IMG/VR virus record: IMGVR_UViG_3300048686_000885
Span: 1 to 25,180 of that record
Reading direction: 5' to 3' (one strand)
From: a virus
Length of the DNA: 25,180 nucleotides
Part shown: positions 1 through 7,826 of the stretch, piece by piece
How positions within the stretch are numbered: position 1 is the first letter of the stretch
Layout of the letters: every line of letters begins with the position of its first letter
Notes under the pieces: model-generated
What the model saw: only the letters and a program-made list of their open reading frames with translations
What the model was told of the DNA's origin: nothing
Databases searched by the model: none
Translations under genes and position numbers: made by a program

Positions 1-1033
1 CAGCCCCTCTTCTACAACCACCCCCACCACCACCAGCGACTACCAAGTAATCCACCGAGGTTGCACCTGTAGGTGCAGTCCAAGTGGTTGTTCCACGGAA
101 TACATAAACAGGTAAGGAAGGTAAACGGTATTTGATGATGACGATACCGGAGCCGCCTGCGCCTGCTGATTGGCCAGGGGCATGAACACCGATCCCACCA
201 CCACCGCCGCCTGTAGCCGCAGTGCCTGATGTTCCTGTACCACCTGTACCACCAGCACCGCCACCGCCAGAGCCACCAGAACCGGCTGTTGGGCCTGTAT
301 AAGCACCCCCGCCGCCACCGCCTGCATAGGTTACCGATGAGCCAGTAATCGTAGATGCTTGTCCAGCACCTCCGTTACCACCAGAACCAGGAACAGTTCC
401 ATTACTGCCAGCGGCACTAGCCCCACCACCGCCACCAGCATTAAAAGAAGCACCTGTCCCACCATCAAAACCTTGATAAGCAACTGCCGGAGCACCGTTA
501 CCTCCTGCCGAAGGTTGGCTTGGTGTGTTTCCGCTGCCTTTAGTGCCTGCTACTCTTGCACCACCACCTGAACCACCGTTACCACCGCTATCTTGAGCAG
601 ATGGATTACCACCACCTTTACCGCCACCAGCAGAAACAATACCAGGAGAAGCAAAAGGAGATGGGCTTGAACCACCGACTATAGAAGAGCCGCCGCCCTG
701 AGTTGCTGCGGTTGTATTGGCAACCGCACCCGTTCCGCCTGAACCAACAGTAATGGTATAGGTTGTCCCGGCGACTACCGAGGCGCCTGTCCCGGTACGA
801 AAGCCACCTCCGCCACCACCGCCGCCTGAATTATCTCCACCACCACCACCGCCTCCGGCGACAACCAAATACTCAACGGATGCAACACCAGCAGGACAAG
901 TCCAATCCGTAGTTTGCGTAAATATCTCTACAACATAATTACTTCCAGGCCAGTTCTGACCCAAGATCGCAGCCACTATGGGGTTTAATCCCCAGATACC
1001 CGTGGCGTTAGTTGCTGAAGGAAATTGAGCCAT
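1..1033 (-). CDS. Glycine-rich tail fibre/adhesin, C-terminal part cut by the window edge
   Basis: An open frame begins at ATG 1033 and runs off the left edge without a stop; 344 codons are visible. GAGG lies 9 bases before the ATG, and the start lies 10 bases past the stop of the upstream gene. After about 33 residues comes a segment with FTQTTDWTCPAG followed by YLVVAGGGGGG, then a very Gly-, Ser- and Thr-rich stretch of about 230 residues ending in GIVIIKY. A second copy of the same opening (VFRGTTTWTAPTG then YLVVAGGGGGG) starts near residue 306. So at least two tandem Gly-rich domains exist. Such domains are known in phage fibre tips, where poly-Gly strands pack as polyglycine II helices; a receptor-binding role is inferred from this and from the position after other fibre genes. 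Confidence 0.85.
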   Translation of the reverse strand, partial: MAQFPSATNATGIWGLNPIVAAILGQNWPGSNYVVEIFTQTTDWTCPAGVASVEYLVVAGGGGGGGDNSGGGGGGGGFRTGTGASVVAGTTYTITVGSGGTGAVANTTAATQGGGSSIVGGSSPSPFASPGIVSAGGGKGGGNPSAQDSGGNGGSGGGARVAGTKGSGNTPSQPSAGGNGAPAVAYQGFDGGTGASFNAGGGGGASAAGSNGTVPGSGGNGGAGQASTITGSSVTYAGGGGGGAYTGPTAGSGGSGGGGAGGTGGTGTSGTAATGGGGGGIGVHAPGQSAGAGGSGIVIIKYRLPSLPVYVFRGTTTWTAPTGATSVDYLVVAGGGGGGCRRGA

Positions 1034-1043
1034 GATCTATGCC

Positions 1044-1427
1044 TCAAGAAATCGTCGTGTAAGAACAGGTGTAAGTCAGTTTAGATGCCGTGGCGCTTGT
1101 AGCCCACAACGTAGAAGCCTCACCCGATACGCTTGTGTCTAGCAAATACAGCGATGTCCCCGTGGTCAGCACTTCAACCGTTCCGCCAGCAGGCACCGTC
1201 AGCAAATAACACAAGGATCTATAGGTAGACCCATCGGCAAGCCTTAGCTCCACCGTGGTGTTATACGCCGTTGTTCCATCAATATTAGCTACCAAGATGG
1301 AGTTGATCTTATGCGTTGCCCCTGTCGCAGGTGCCGTCACCAAAGCATTTCGTGAGGTATCTGAAGGAGTTATAGACACCGTATGCGGTACGATGCTCGT
1401 TACAGAAACTATATTCGGCGCACCCAT
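1044..1427 (-). CDS. Small fibre-associated structural protein (127 aa)
   Basis: A beta-rich, Thr/Ser/Ala-rich protein with no charged core, no signal peptide and no catalytic motif. It begins with MGAPNIVSV and includes INSILVANIDGTTAYN, a composition I associate with small phage virion proteins encoded next to tail fibres. The start is decided by a strong ribosome binding site: GGAGGTTAATATG, in which the GGAGGT also forms the last codons of the upstream fibre gene. It sits between two fibre genes in the same direction, so it is probably part of the distal tail or a fibre accessory factor. The exact function is unknown. Confidence 0.8.
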   Translation of the reverse strand: MGAPNIVSVTSIVPHTVSITPSDTSRNALVTAPATGATHKINSILVANIDGTTAYNTTVELRLADGSTYRSLCYLLTVPAGGTVEVLTTGTSLYLLDTSVSGEASTLWATSATASKLTYTCSYTTIS

Positions 1428-1428
1428 A

Positions 1429-3810
1429 TTAACCTCCGAAAACTAAAGCCATAGCTATAGCAAAACCTGTTGTAGAAAGAGTTCCAGTTGCATTAGGCAG
1501 AGTCAATGTCTGTGATGCCGTAAGCGTGGTTGGAGTTAGCGTCACCGCATAGCTTGATGTACCACCCGCACGTCCTGCAAGCACCACGGCATCCTGCGTT
1601 GAAGCAGCCTCTGAACGAATCGCACTGGCCGCACGGAATGTCTGCGCTGCGGTAAATGTCTGTGCCGTTCCTAATACAGCTAAAGTTCCTGTGGTCGGCA
1701 ATGTGACGTTGGTTGCACCAGTAGATGTCAGCGTAATGCTGTTTGCACCGGAAGTAATGAGCGACGAACCATTGGCAACCGTCAGCGTACCCGTGCTTGT
1801 TGAGACTGTTAAGCCGTTGTACTTACCCGCCGTGATGTCACCTGTTGTATCGGCAATCGTTGCAGCCGAGTTCTGAATCAGCTTACCCGTGGTGCCATCA
1901 AACCTAACGACTGCATTATCCGTTGAAGACGCAGGGCCGGTTACATCTCCACTACCACCACCGCCCGAAGCAGCAATCGTAATGCCACCCGAACTATTGG
2001 TAACCGTGATCCCCGAACCTGCGGTCAGTGTGGCAATCGAGAAACCCGATCCGTTACCAATCAGCAGTTGACCGTTCGTGGGCGTTGCCGTGTTACCCGT
2101 ACCACCGTTACCAATCGGAAGCGTACCCGTGACTTGGGATGCTAAGTTGATATTACTGATGGTGTTATTAGCACCGTTAATCGTCTTATTGGTCAGGGTT
2201 TCTGCACCTGCCAACGTCGCCAAAGTTCCTGTCGTGGGTAGTGTGACTGAAGTATTGCCGTTTAAGGTCAGCCCAAGACTGTAGTTACCCGTGAAGGTAA
2301 GCGTATTCAGCGCGTTGTTCGCAACCCCTGTACCACCATTAGCAGGGCTTAACGTCCCCGCAACCGTCACCGCACCTGATGTTGCCGTGCTTGGTGTTAG
2401 CCCCGTGGTTCCAAACGAAATCGTACCTACCGTACCTGCGGTTGTTGCAAGTGTTCCCGATGTGGGAAGCGTGACGTTCGTTGCGCCTGTTGACGTTAAC
2501 GTGATGCTGTTAGCACCGGATGTAGCTAGGGTTGAACCATTAGCCAGCGTTAACGTACCCGTGGTCGTTGAAACCGTTAAGCCATTAATACTTGTTGCTG
2601 TTGCTGCACCAAGCACAGGGGTTGTCAGTGTCGGTGATGTAGCCCGAACCACGCTCCCCGTACCCGTATTGGCGGTCCAAGTTGGCGCAGATCCTGTAGA
2701 GGTCAGGACATAATTAGACGTACCGATGGACAAGAAGCTCGTAGCCCCTGAACCCGTCTGATAAGGCACCGATCCGGCTGCACCACCCGCAAGGTTAGTC
2801 GCCGTACCAATCGTCACCCCTGAAGCCGCAGTCCACTGAGGTGCTGAACCCGATGAAGTCAGGATGGTTGTACTTGCGCCTATGGCTAGCTTCGTAAACG
2901 CAGTTCCTGTTGCGTAGTAAACAAGATCACCAGCCGTATAACTTGTTTGCCCCGTACCGCCTTGATCCGTGGCTAGCGTACCTGTAGAGGTAAGTGCTTT
3001 AGATCCATCCGTAAAGACTGCTTTACTTGCCGTGGCCGAAGATAAGATCGGTGCCGAACTAAATGTCTGTATGCCCGTAAATGTCTGAGCCGCATCCGTC
3101 CGTGCAATCGTTGCACTGGTCCCCGGAAAGGTCATCGTGGTGCTATCAGTACCTGCTAGCGTCAGGCTATTACTAGCCGTAAGTGTCTTGCCATCAGCAA
3201 TCGTCAGTGTTGCACTAGATGCTGGAGCAGTGATCGTGACTTTGTTGTAAGCCCCGCCAGTAATATCACCCGTGGTATCAGCAATCGTAACGGCTGAGTT
3301 TTGAATGATCTTGCCGGTCGTACCATCAAACCGAGCAACTGCGTTATCAGTAGAAGACGCAGGCCCGTCTACATCACCCGAAGCAATCTCTTTGAAATCA
3401 CCGGCATTCGTGTCCCAGGCTACCCAAGTCTGTTTACCCGGAGCAACCGAAATACCTGTCGTAGGCCCAGTGCTTCCCCGGATCGTGACATTGAACCCAC
3501 CAGAGGTGTTGTTCATCACAATATAGGCTTTACTGCTATTGGGTACGTTTATGTAGCGTAGTTGCGACCTGGAACCGGTACAGTTCAGGATCATGTACTG
3601 GGCTGATGTCGTCCCAATATTTGTTGCTGAACTTGTACCTTGCGTCAGGGTCAGCGTGACATCACCGTCAGTGCTTAATGTCTGTGTACCCGCAATTGCA
3701 ATATCAAGGTATGAGGTAACGGCGTTGTTGACATCGTCGCCCCAAGTTCCAGACTCGGTACCCGTAACAGGCTGACCGAGGGCCAAAAGGGATGTGTAAT
3801 TGACTGTCAT
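1429..3810 (-). CDS. Repetitive tail fibre protein (793 aa)
   Basis: The protein is built almost entirely of Thr-, Ser-, Gly- and Ala-rich beta repeats typical of trimeric phage fibres. The N-terminal about 140 residues (NYTSLLALGQPVTGTESGTW onward) are less repetitive and could attach to the tail. Motifs such as TLPIGNGGTGNT (about 563-574) and ATDQGGTGQT (about 280-289) belong to the GGTG class seen in many tail fibres. A segment of about 110 residues at 146-255 (GDVDGPASSTDNAVARFDGT) recurs at 621-730, and part of the second copy (GLTVSTSTGTLT onward) also matches 410-458. The start ATG overlaps the previous stop as ATGA. No chaperone or peptidase domain is seen at the C terminus. Fibre is very likely; the receptor is unknown. 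Confidence 0.88.
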   Translation of the reverse strand: MTVNYTSLLALGQPVTGTESGTWGDDVNNAVTSYLDIAIAGTQTLSTDGDVTLTLTQGTSSATNIGTTSAQYMILNCTGSRSQLRYINVPNSSKAYIVMNNTSGGFNVTIRGSTGPTTGISVAPGKQTWVAWDTNAGDFKEIASGDVDGPASSTDNAVARFDGTTGKIIQNSAVTIADTTGDITGGAYNKVTITAPASSATLTIADGKTLTASNSLTLAGTDSTTMTFPGTSATIARTDAAQTFTGIQTFSSAPILSSATASKAVFTDGSKALTSTGTLATDQGGTGQTSYTAGDLVYYATGTAFTKLAIGASTTILTSSGSAPQWTAASGVTIGTATNLAGGAAGSVPYQTGSGATSFLSIGTSNYVLTSTGSAPTWTANTGTGSVVRATSPTLTTPVLGAATATSINGLTVSTTTGTLTLANGSTLATSGANSITLTSTGATNVTLPTSGTLATTAGTVGTISFGTTGLTPSTATSGAVTVAGTLSPANGGTGVANNALNTLTFTGNYSLGLTLNGNTSVTLPTTGTLATLAGAETLTNKTINGANNTISNINLASQVTGTLPIGNGGTGNTATPTNGQLLIGNGSGFSIATLTAGSGITVTNSSGGITIAASGGGGSGDVTGPASSTDNAVVRFDGTTGKLIQNSAATIADTTGDITAGKYNGLTVSTSTGTLTVANGSSLITSGANSITLTSTGATNVTLPTTGTLAVLGTAQTFTAAQTFRAASAIRSEAASTQDAVVLAGRAGGTSSYAVTLTPTTLTASQTLTLPNATGTLSTTGFAIAMALVFGG

Positions 3811-4283
3811 GTCGTTATCTCAGTCCAATTAGCGGTTTGAGAAGTATTGATCTGCTCCCAGAACAATACAGCAGAGATGCTATCAGCACCAGATGCGTTT
3901 TCAAGTACAGATAGCTGCATTTCCACGTTGATTGAAACAAGGTCATTACCCGCCGCATTCTCAAGCACAGAACTAATAAAGCTTGCTGAACCTGAAATAC
4001 TGTCTGCACCAGCAGATGTTTCAATAATCGTTCCACCAAAATCAGCAGCCCCTGCAATTGTATCTGCACCACTGGCTGCTTCAATAATATCGGTGGCAAA
4101 GTATGGGTTGCCTGCCATGAGGTCATTGCCCGATGCGGCTTCAAGAATAGATGCTGGATACTCAACCCCCGGCACAGCAACTGTGTCGTTTCCTGAAGCC
4201 AGTTCAAGAACAGAACGATCATAAGCTGACCTGCCCCAAGGCCCAAATCCCCATGCACCTGATCCCCAGCCGCCTTCACTCAT
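3807..4283 (-). CDS. Protein with six 20-residue ASGxD repeats (158 aa)
   Basis: After a Gly/Trp-rich head (GGWGSGAWGFGPWG) the protein is six near-tandem repeats with the pattern S-(V/I)-(L/I)-E-x-A-(S/A)-G-(N/A)-D-(S/T/L)-(I/V/M), starting at residues 24, 45, 65, 85, 105 and 125. Spacing is 21 and then exactly 20 residues. The repeats end before a short tail, VLFWEQINTSQTANW. The GND/GAD core recalls calcium-binding RTX turns, but the period is 20 rather than 9, so I do not assign that family. Both ends show ATGA coupling with neighbours (4280 and 3810). Position between tail proteins suggests a fibre or tail-tip component, possibly a beta-solenoid. The family is not recognised. Confidence 0.8.
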   Translation of the reverse strand: MSEGGWGSGAWGFGPWGRSAYDRSVLELASGNDTVAVPGVEYPASILEAASGNDLMAGNPYFATDIIEAASGADTIAGAADFGGTIIETSAGADSISGSASFISSVLENAAGNDLVSINVEMQLSVLENASGADSISAVLFWEQINTSQTANWTEITT

Positions 4284-4861
4284 GTTGCCGTGAGTCGGAA
4301 CTCATAAGTGCAGCTAATGACATCCCCGGATACCACCGAACGATCTCCGGGTGATTGGAAGTCTGCGGCACTGAATAACGTACCCGTCGTTCCTAAGATC
4401 GTATTGTTACTTGTTAGGAAAGCGCCACCTACCGTTGCGGTTGCGTCAATATTAAACACAGCCTTATTAGACGTGTTCGTTACTACCGAAGGATTGGCGT
4501 TTGTTGATGCGGCAAAAGTTGCCGCTGGTCTGGTTGCATTACTGTAGCAATCAATCTCTGTCCAGCCAGAGTGGGAAGACATTGTATCCGAAGCAGCCGG
4601 TGTGTTACTTGCAGCAGCACCGTATAAGCCCACATACCATGTTGTGATCTGCGCTGCTGAGTTTGCCAGTGCTGTGCCAGCCATGTACTGAAGACCGACG
4701 TTAACCACCAAGTTATCACCCTCAGCAGTCCACTTGAGGTTGCCATCTTTGTCATGGCACTCTGCATAGTACCTACCGCAGGCCACAGCCGATTCACCCC
4801 ACGATGTTTTAGCGGCTAACCCGCTAGAAACTTGATCACCCGCTTTTGCTTTTTCCATCAT
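4280..4861 (-). CDS. Tail/fibre-region structural protein (193 aa)
   Basis: The open frame extends upstream to 5008, but the start at 4861 is preferred because ATGATGG overlaps the stop of the upstream gene as ATGA, and the extra N-terminal part would lie wholly inside that gene. The protein begins MMEKAKAG and carries AKTSSWGESA-like and KWTAEGDNLVVNVGLQYM segments, then TWYVGLYG and a long Ser/Thr-rich beta region ending CTYEFRLTAT. This layout (a start near N-VGLQYMA, then a W-YVGLY strand) is common in small phage tail proteins of unknown role. It may be distantly related to the product of the gene before it, which has FKLALYYG in the corresponding place. A virion role is inferred from context. 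Confidence 0.8.
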   Translation of the reverse strand: MMEKAKAGDQVSSGLAAKTSWGESAVACGRYYAECHDKDGNLKWTAEGDNLVVNVGLQYMAGTALANSAAQITTWYVGLYGAAASNTPAASDTMSSHSGWTEIDCYSNATRPAATFAASTNANPSVVTNTSNKAVFNIDATATVGGAFLTSNNTILGTTGTLFSAADFQSPGDRSVVSGDVISCTYEFRLTAT

Positions 4862-5289
4862 GCAATCCTTAAAATAGCTGAAGTGGTTGTAACGGAAGGG
4901 AAGGTGATGTTGATATTCTGGCCCAACGCCGTGAATTCTTCCCCAAAATCCAACACACAAACAGCGCGATTTGCCTTTGTGCTGTTGTAAATCAAACCGC
5001 CCCGGCAAGTCAGCGTGACACCTGTGAATGTAGCAGGGGAGACAAAACTGAACAATGCCTTTCCTGAAGAAGTGCTTGGAGGCACGTTAACAAGCGTTAA
5101 TCCACCTGCCGTGTAGCCCGTTCCAACCACCTCACCTGATGTCGTATAAACCGTCGTGTTGGCATCAAGCGTAGCGCTACCATAATAAAGCGCCAATTTG
5201 AACGTATCGCCGCCCACGGCATCAAAGTTATGGATAGCCTGACCCAATTCTTTTTTGAAACTGGTACAGGGAGTTTGTGTGATAGCCAT
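4858..5289 (-). CDS. Conserved small tail protein (143 aa)
   Basis: Begins MAITQTPCTSFKKELGQ, followed by FKLALYYGSATLDANTTVY, GEVVGTGYTAGG and AVCVLDFGEEF. I recognise this arrangement (MAIT-x-C-TSFK, TFKLALY, GTGYTAGG, VLDFG) from many phage structural proteins encoded near adaptors and fibres, where it has no defined function. There is no signal peptide or membrane segment. The start is one base after the stop of the upstream adaptor gene, with only a weak GGTG-type ribosome site, so it is probably translated by coupling. A 4-base ATGA overlap joins it to the next gene. Confidence 0.85.
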   Translation of the reverse strand: MAITQTPCTSFKKELGQAIHNFDAVGGDTFKLALYYGSATLDANTTVYTTSGEVVGTGYTAGGLTLVNVPPSTSSGKALFSFVSPATFTGVTLTCRGGLIYNSTKANRAVCVLDFGEEFTALGQNINITFPSVTTTSAILRIA

Positions 5290-5943
5290 TTATTGCACCG
5301 GATAACGAACTTGGCCAGAACGATAAGCATCCTGACGCTCTTTACCATCACCCAATTGTTTCAGCAACGCCAAGGCTTCCTGGTATTTAGCCTCAACATT
5401 GGCAACAAGGTCCTGTTCCCCCTTAATAAATAGGTACGCCTCGCGAAGCGCACCGTAAAGAAGAACATTGTCAAAGTTATCGCCCAGCCATGAAGTGCTT
5501 GTACTAACGATTGACGCTGGTTTGTAGAAGTAGTGAAGCTCAACACCATAAGCAGCATCGGGCGTGGGACCAATGATGAAGGTCAATTCATTGGGAAAAG
5601 TCGGGTAGTCCGGGCCAAAAATAGCATAGTACTTAGGTTGTCCCGTGCTTGTTGGGTTAGGGTAAACCTGCCGCATAAAGTTAACGTCTTTATTGAGCAG
5701 GTAGACATAGTCACCGTTAGCTTTGATGATGGCAAGACTATAAACCGCTAAAAAATCAGACGGGCATTGTAAATATTTATTGCTTAAAGAAGTAGATCCC
5801 GTAACATTTTTTCGAAGCGATGGGATCTGAACCGTATTGTAAATGCGGTGCTCAGCTTGTTTGATAAACGTGTTGACACTATCCGTGTCAAACGTCGTTT
5901 CCATATAATCTTGAATCTGAGTTACAAGTTCCGCGTAGTTCAT
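5290..5943 (-). CDS. Head-tail adaptor protein, SU10/T7 gp11-like type (217 aa)
   Basis: The first 60 residues (MNYAELVTQIQDYMETTF, FIKQAEHRIYNTVQIPSLR) form the helical opening typical of phage adaptor proteins, and the middle holds LQCPSDFLAVYSLAI, the P-x-D-(F/Y)-L strand of that group. The second half has FNELTFIIGP-like and ELHYFYKPASI strands, then a helical C terminus (LYGALREAYLFIKGEQDLV, YQEALALLKQ). Such proteins form the ring under the portal in short-tailed phages. ATG 5943 overlaps the upstream stop by ATGA. A second related protein with the same helical-then-beta plan lies one gene upstream (6275-6952). I am confident of an adaptor-like role, less so of the exact family. Confidence 0.75.
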   Translation of the reverse strand: MNYAELVTQIQDYMETTFDTDSVNTFIKQAEHRIYNTVQIPSLRKNVTGSTSLSNKYLQCPSDFLAVYSLAIIKANGDYVYLLNKDVNFMRQVYPNPTSTGQPKYYAIFGPDYPTFPNELTFIIGPTPDAAYGVELHYFYKPASIVSTSTSWLGDNFDNVLLYGALREAYLFIKGEQDLVANVEAKYQEALALLKQLGDGKERQDAYRSGQVRYPVQ

Positions 5944-6272
5944 GTCACGCTCACCGTCACGTTGCCTAGTTCAACAACAGGCAAAATAGCTTGAGCCACC
6001 GGCTCTGGTTGCATGCCCACGGAATTAAAAAGGGAACTTCCTGGAGCACCAACAAAGATTGTAACAGGCTCAATACGATCAGGTCTTGGCTCATAAACCG
6101 CAATCGCATCGCCTGCGTAGCGCAAAGGCTCTAGCTGAGGATGCTTTGGTTCATAGCATTCCTGGCAAACTTTAAAGCCTGTCCATTCTTTTTTCAGGCT
6201 ATTAAGTGGGTACTGAAAACCACACTGATCACAAACTGCCTGGGAAAACTTACCTGAAGCATAGCCGCCCAC
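5940..6272 (-). CDS. Small protein with a two-CxxC zinc-binding motif (110 aa)
   Basis: The N-terminal 40 residues carry C14-x2-C17 and C36-x2-C39, the spacing of a zinc ribbon, with aromatic residues between (FQYPLNSLKKEWTGFKVC). The remainder is Pro- and Val-rich (EPLRYAGDAIAVYEPRPDRIEPV) and probably beta or disordered. The start is GTG 6272, three bases after the upstream stop, with GGGAG six bases before it. It is sandwiched between two adaptor-like genes and ends with ATGA coupling to the second. A virion assembly role is inferred from this position only. Confidence 0.8.
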   Translation of the reverse strand: MGGYASGKFSQAVCDQCGFQYPLNSLKKEWTGFKVCQECYEPKHPQLEPLRYAGDAIAVYEPRPDRIEPVTIFVGAPGSSLFNSVGMQPEPVAQAILPVVELGNVTVSVT

Positions 6273-6274
6273 GG

Positions 6275-6952
6275 CTAGCTCCCAAACTCAAGATTAGGTG
6301 TTAGGAAAACACTTGCAATATCGCGATCTTCCATCGCAGCACGAGCAAACTCTTCTTCGTAAAAACCCTTGAGCAACTGCACACGATCCGGTGCTTTTTT
6401 CAAAGCAATATAGTAAGCAAGTCCTGCAACCAGTGCCGGAAGGAAACGAAAAACAACGTCTGCCGTGTTGGTCAAAGCGCCGACATCTTGAATACGGCGG
6501 ACTGTGTAGTAGCGGAACGTATAAGCCTGAGCGCCGTCAGGGTTAGGATAGACAAAAAGCTGTGCAGGATTTGTGCGTTGCACGTAGTACTGTGCTGGTC
6601 TGGCTTGCACCAATTTATTGGGCATGTGCAGGTATTCGTTTTGGCTAATCCGATCCAGCGTAATATCCTGCTGCAAACTTCCTGAACCAGTACGTAGCAC
6701 TGCAGAAAGCACATTGACTGTGTCGTCTGGAAGACTATATTGGGGTGTATTTTGAACAAGCGCGAGGGATCGTTGTTCAATTGTCCAAAGATTCAAGCCG
6801 CGATTAGCCCAATCCGCAAACATCAAATTCATTGATCGCGCTGCGGTTCGCATGTCATAACCGGTTCGCGATTCCAAACCACAACGCTCGAAAGCCTCTT
6901 CGATGATGTCATCAAACTCTAGGTTGAACGTGGCGGTCCCTGAGGTAGGCAT
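6275..6952 (-). CDS. Head-tail connector/adaptor-like protein (225 aa)
   Basis: Starts after a short spacer with FNLEFDDIIEEAFERCGLESRTGYDMRTAARSMNLMFADWANRGLNLW across residues 8-56, a helical bundle that I associate with head-to-tail joining or tail tubular A-type proteins. Then come LPDDTVNVLSAVLR and YYVQRTNPAQLFVYPNPDG strands, and the C terminus is helical again (FLPALVAGLAYYIALKKAP, LKGFYEEEFARAAMEDRD). The same order of helix, P-D-D/S strand and late helices is seen in the second adaptor at 5290-5943, so the two may be an old duplication. ATG 6952 has GGATG 7 bases before it. Membership of an adaptor family is likely but not proved here. Confidence 0.72.
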   Translation of the reverse strand: MPTSGTATFNLEFDDIIEEAFERCGLESRTGYDMRTAARSMNLMFADWANRGLNLWTIEQRSLALVQNTPQYSLPDDTVNVLSAVLRTGSGSLQQDITLDRISQNEYLHMPNKLVQARPAQYYVQRTNPAQLFVYPNPDGAQAYTFRYYTVRRIQDVGALTNTADVVFRFLPALVAGLAYYIALKKAPDRVQLLKGFYEEEFARAAMEDRDIASVFLTPNLEFGS

Positions 6953-7258
6953 TTATCGCATCCTTGAACGACGCAAACGCGAAACACCAGAACTTGCCTT
7001 AGCTGCACCACCTGCCTGCATTTTGGTAGGAACCTTAACTTCTCTGATCATTTTGCCAATATCAGGATCACGGCGTTCAGGCATAACAGCATCACCTACC
7101 CGATTGACAGATCCACCATTACTTAAACGGCCCATTTTTTTATCTTCACGGACCATTTTCTTGCCTACTGAAGTAGGTACACCTACTTTTTTCGCGAACT
7201 TGGGACTGTTAGCGATAGCAAGCATAAATTTTTGTTGCTTTTTACTCGTCGTTGGCAC
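6953..7258 (-). CDS. Small basic phage protein (101 aa)
   Basis: Begins MPTTSKKQQKFMLAIANSPKF, the (S/T)SKKQQ-F/LM opening known from small basic phage proteins near head completion genes. It is rich in Lys, Arg and Gly and ends in RLRRSRMR, with no membrane segment. The start is GTG 7258, inside the upstream gene (17-base overlap), with GGAGAG as ribosome site. High charge suggests nucleic-acid contact or a packaged internal protein; that is inference only. The stop abuts the next gene directly (6952). Confidence 0.78.
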   Translation of the reverse strand: MPTTSKKQQKFMLAIANSPKFAKKVGVPTSVGKKMVREDKKMGRLSNGGSVNRVGDAVMPERRDPDIGKMIREVKVPTKMQAGGAAKASSGVSRLRRSRMR

Positions 7259-7490
7259 GGCGTCTCTCCATTAAACGATCAAGTTTCATGTCCAAGCGTT
7301 CTAAACGATCAAGGACACGGTTAATGTCGGTATGAACCTCGGATTTAGTGACATACTCCTTGGCCACTTCTTCGCGGGTCTGATTAACAAGCTTGTTAAG
7401 CCGTTTAAGCTCAGCAGACATTTCTTTCAAAAACCACCCGATTGCCCCAACCGCTACGGTTGTCAGCGTATTCCAAAGCCAGGGTTCCAT
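7242..7490 (-). CDS. Membrane-anchored coiled-coil protein (82 aa)
   Basis: Residues about 4-21 (WLWNTLTTVAVGAIGWFL) form one hydrophobic segment; residues 24 to 78 are a highly charged helix with heptad-like spacing (LKRLNKLVNQ, INRVLDRLERLDMKLDRL). A short N terminus and a long polar helix could place the coiled coil on either side of the inner membrane. It could be a holin-like or lysis accessory factor, or a virion protein; no endolysin gene is adjacent, so neither is preferred. GGAA lies 10 bases before the ATG. The next gene starts inside its last codons. Confidence 0.75.
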   Translation of the reverse strand: MEPWLWNTLTTVAVGAIGWFLKEMSAELKRLNKLVNQTREEVAKEYVTKSEVHTDINRVLDRLERLDMKLDRLMERRRANDE

Positions 7491-7493
7491 AAT

Positions 7494-7826
7494 CTAGCAT
7501 TTCCATCGACGGCGCGCCTGTCTTAGGCGGCTATTTGGATCTTTTGCAGCTTCCGGAAACATTTTCATCTGACCAGCAGATCGCGCACAAAACGATTTAC
7601 GTCTTTTAGCTCGTTCGCCTGACGGATTATCTTCGGTAACTGCTGTTTGGAGTTTGCTTCCTGGATTAGCGCGGCGATAAGCTTTGACCCCCTTTTCGGT
7701 CATCCCAGCTCCGGCCTTGGTGGGCCGGAAATTGCCTGACTTTACCGATGTTTTGATCGGCTTTTCACCGCGCGCCATGGCATTAGCAAATGTAGGTTTT
7801 CTTGGACCGTGCTGCACCATTGCCAC
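7494..7826 (-). CDS. Conserved small basic phage protein, DUF6321-like (110 aa)
   Basis: The core is GAGMTEKGVKAYRRANPGS, then KLQTAVTEDNPSGERAKRRKSFCARSAGQM, then DPNSRLRQARRRWKC at the end. This order of motifs (T-x-x-G-x-x-AYRR-x-NPGS-KL-TAVTE, RRKSFCAR, DPNSR, RRW-C) is one I know from a conserved family in marine and freshwater phages. The first in-frame start is GTG 7826; ATG 7820 is an equally good candidate. It overlaps the upstream Met-rich gene by about 40 bases in another frame. The function is unknown; the charge suggests binding to DNA or an acidic protein. Confidence 0.82.
   Translation of the reverse strand: MAMVQHGPRKPTFANAMARGEKPIKTSVKSGNFRPTKAGAGMTEKGVKAYRRANPGSKLQTAVTEDNPSGERAKRRKSFCARSAGQMKMFPEAAKDPNSRLRQARRRWKC

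Noticed and set aside
40-327. 95-residue minus-strand frame
   Set aside because: It lies within the Gly-rich fibre in another frame; composition (Val, Ala, Gln) only mirrors Gly codons.
2291-2713. 140-residue plus-strand frame and several similar ones between 1691 and 3775
   Set aside because: They are opposite the fibre repeats and keep open only because of the biased GTx/GCx codons there; no ribosome site or own signal.
1429-3810. CRISPR-like repeats
   Set aside because: Repeats are in frame, of uneven length and encode fibre motifs; there are no spacers.
3815-4279. 154-residue frame in a second minus-strand frame
   Set aside because: It shadows the 20-residue repeat protein; the frame with ATGA coupling on both sides is the real one.
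3807-4283. RTX calcium-binding protein
   Set aside because: GND/GAD occurs once per 20 residues, not in the nine-residue GGxGxDxUx series.
4862-5008. Upstream extension of the 193-aa gene
   Set aside because: It lies wholly inside the preceding gene and gives an odd Cys/His-rich start; ATG 4861 has start-stop coupling.
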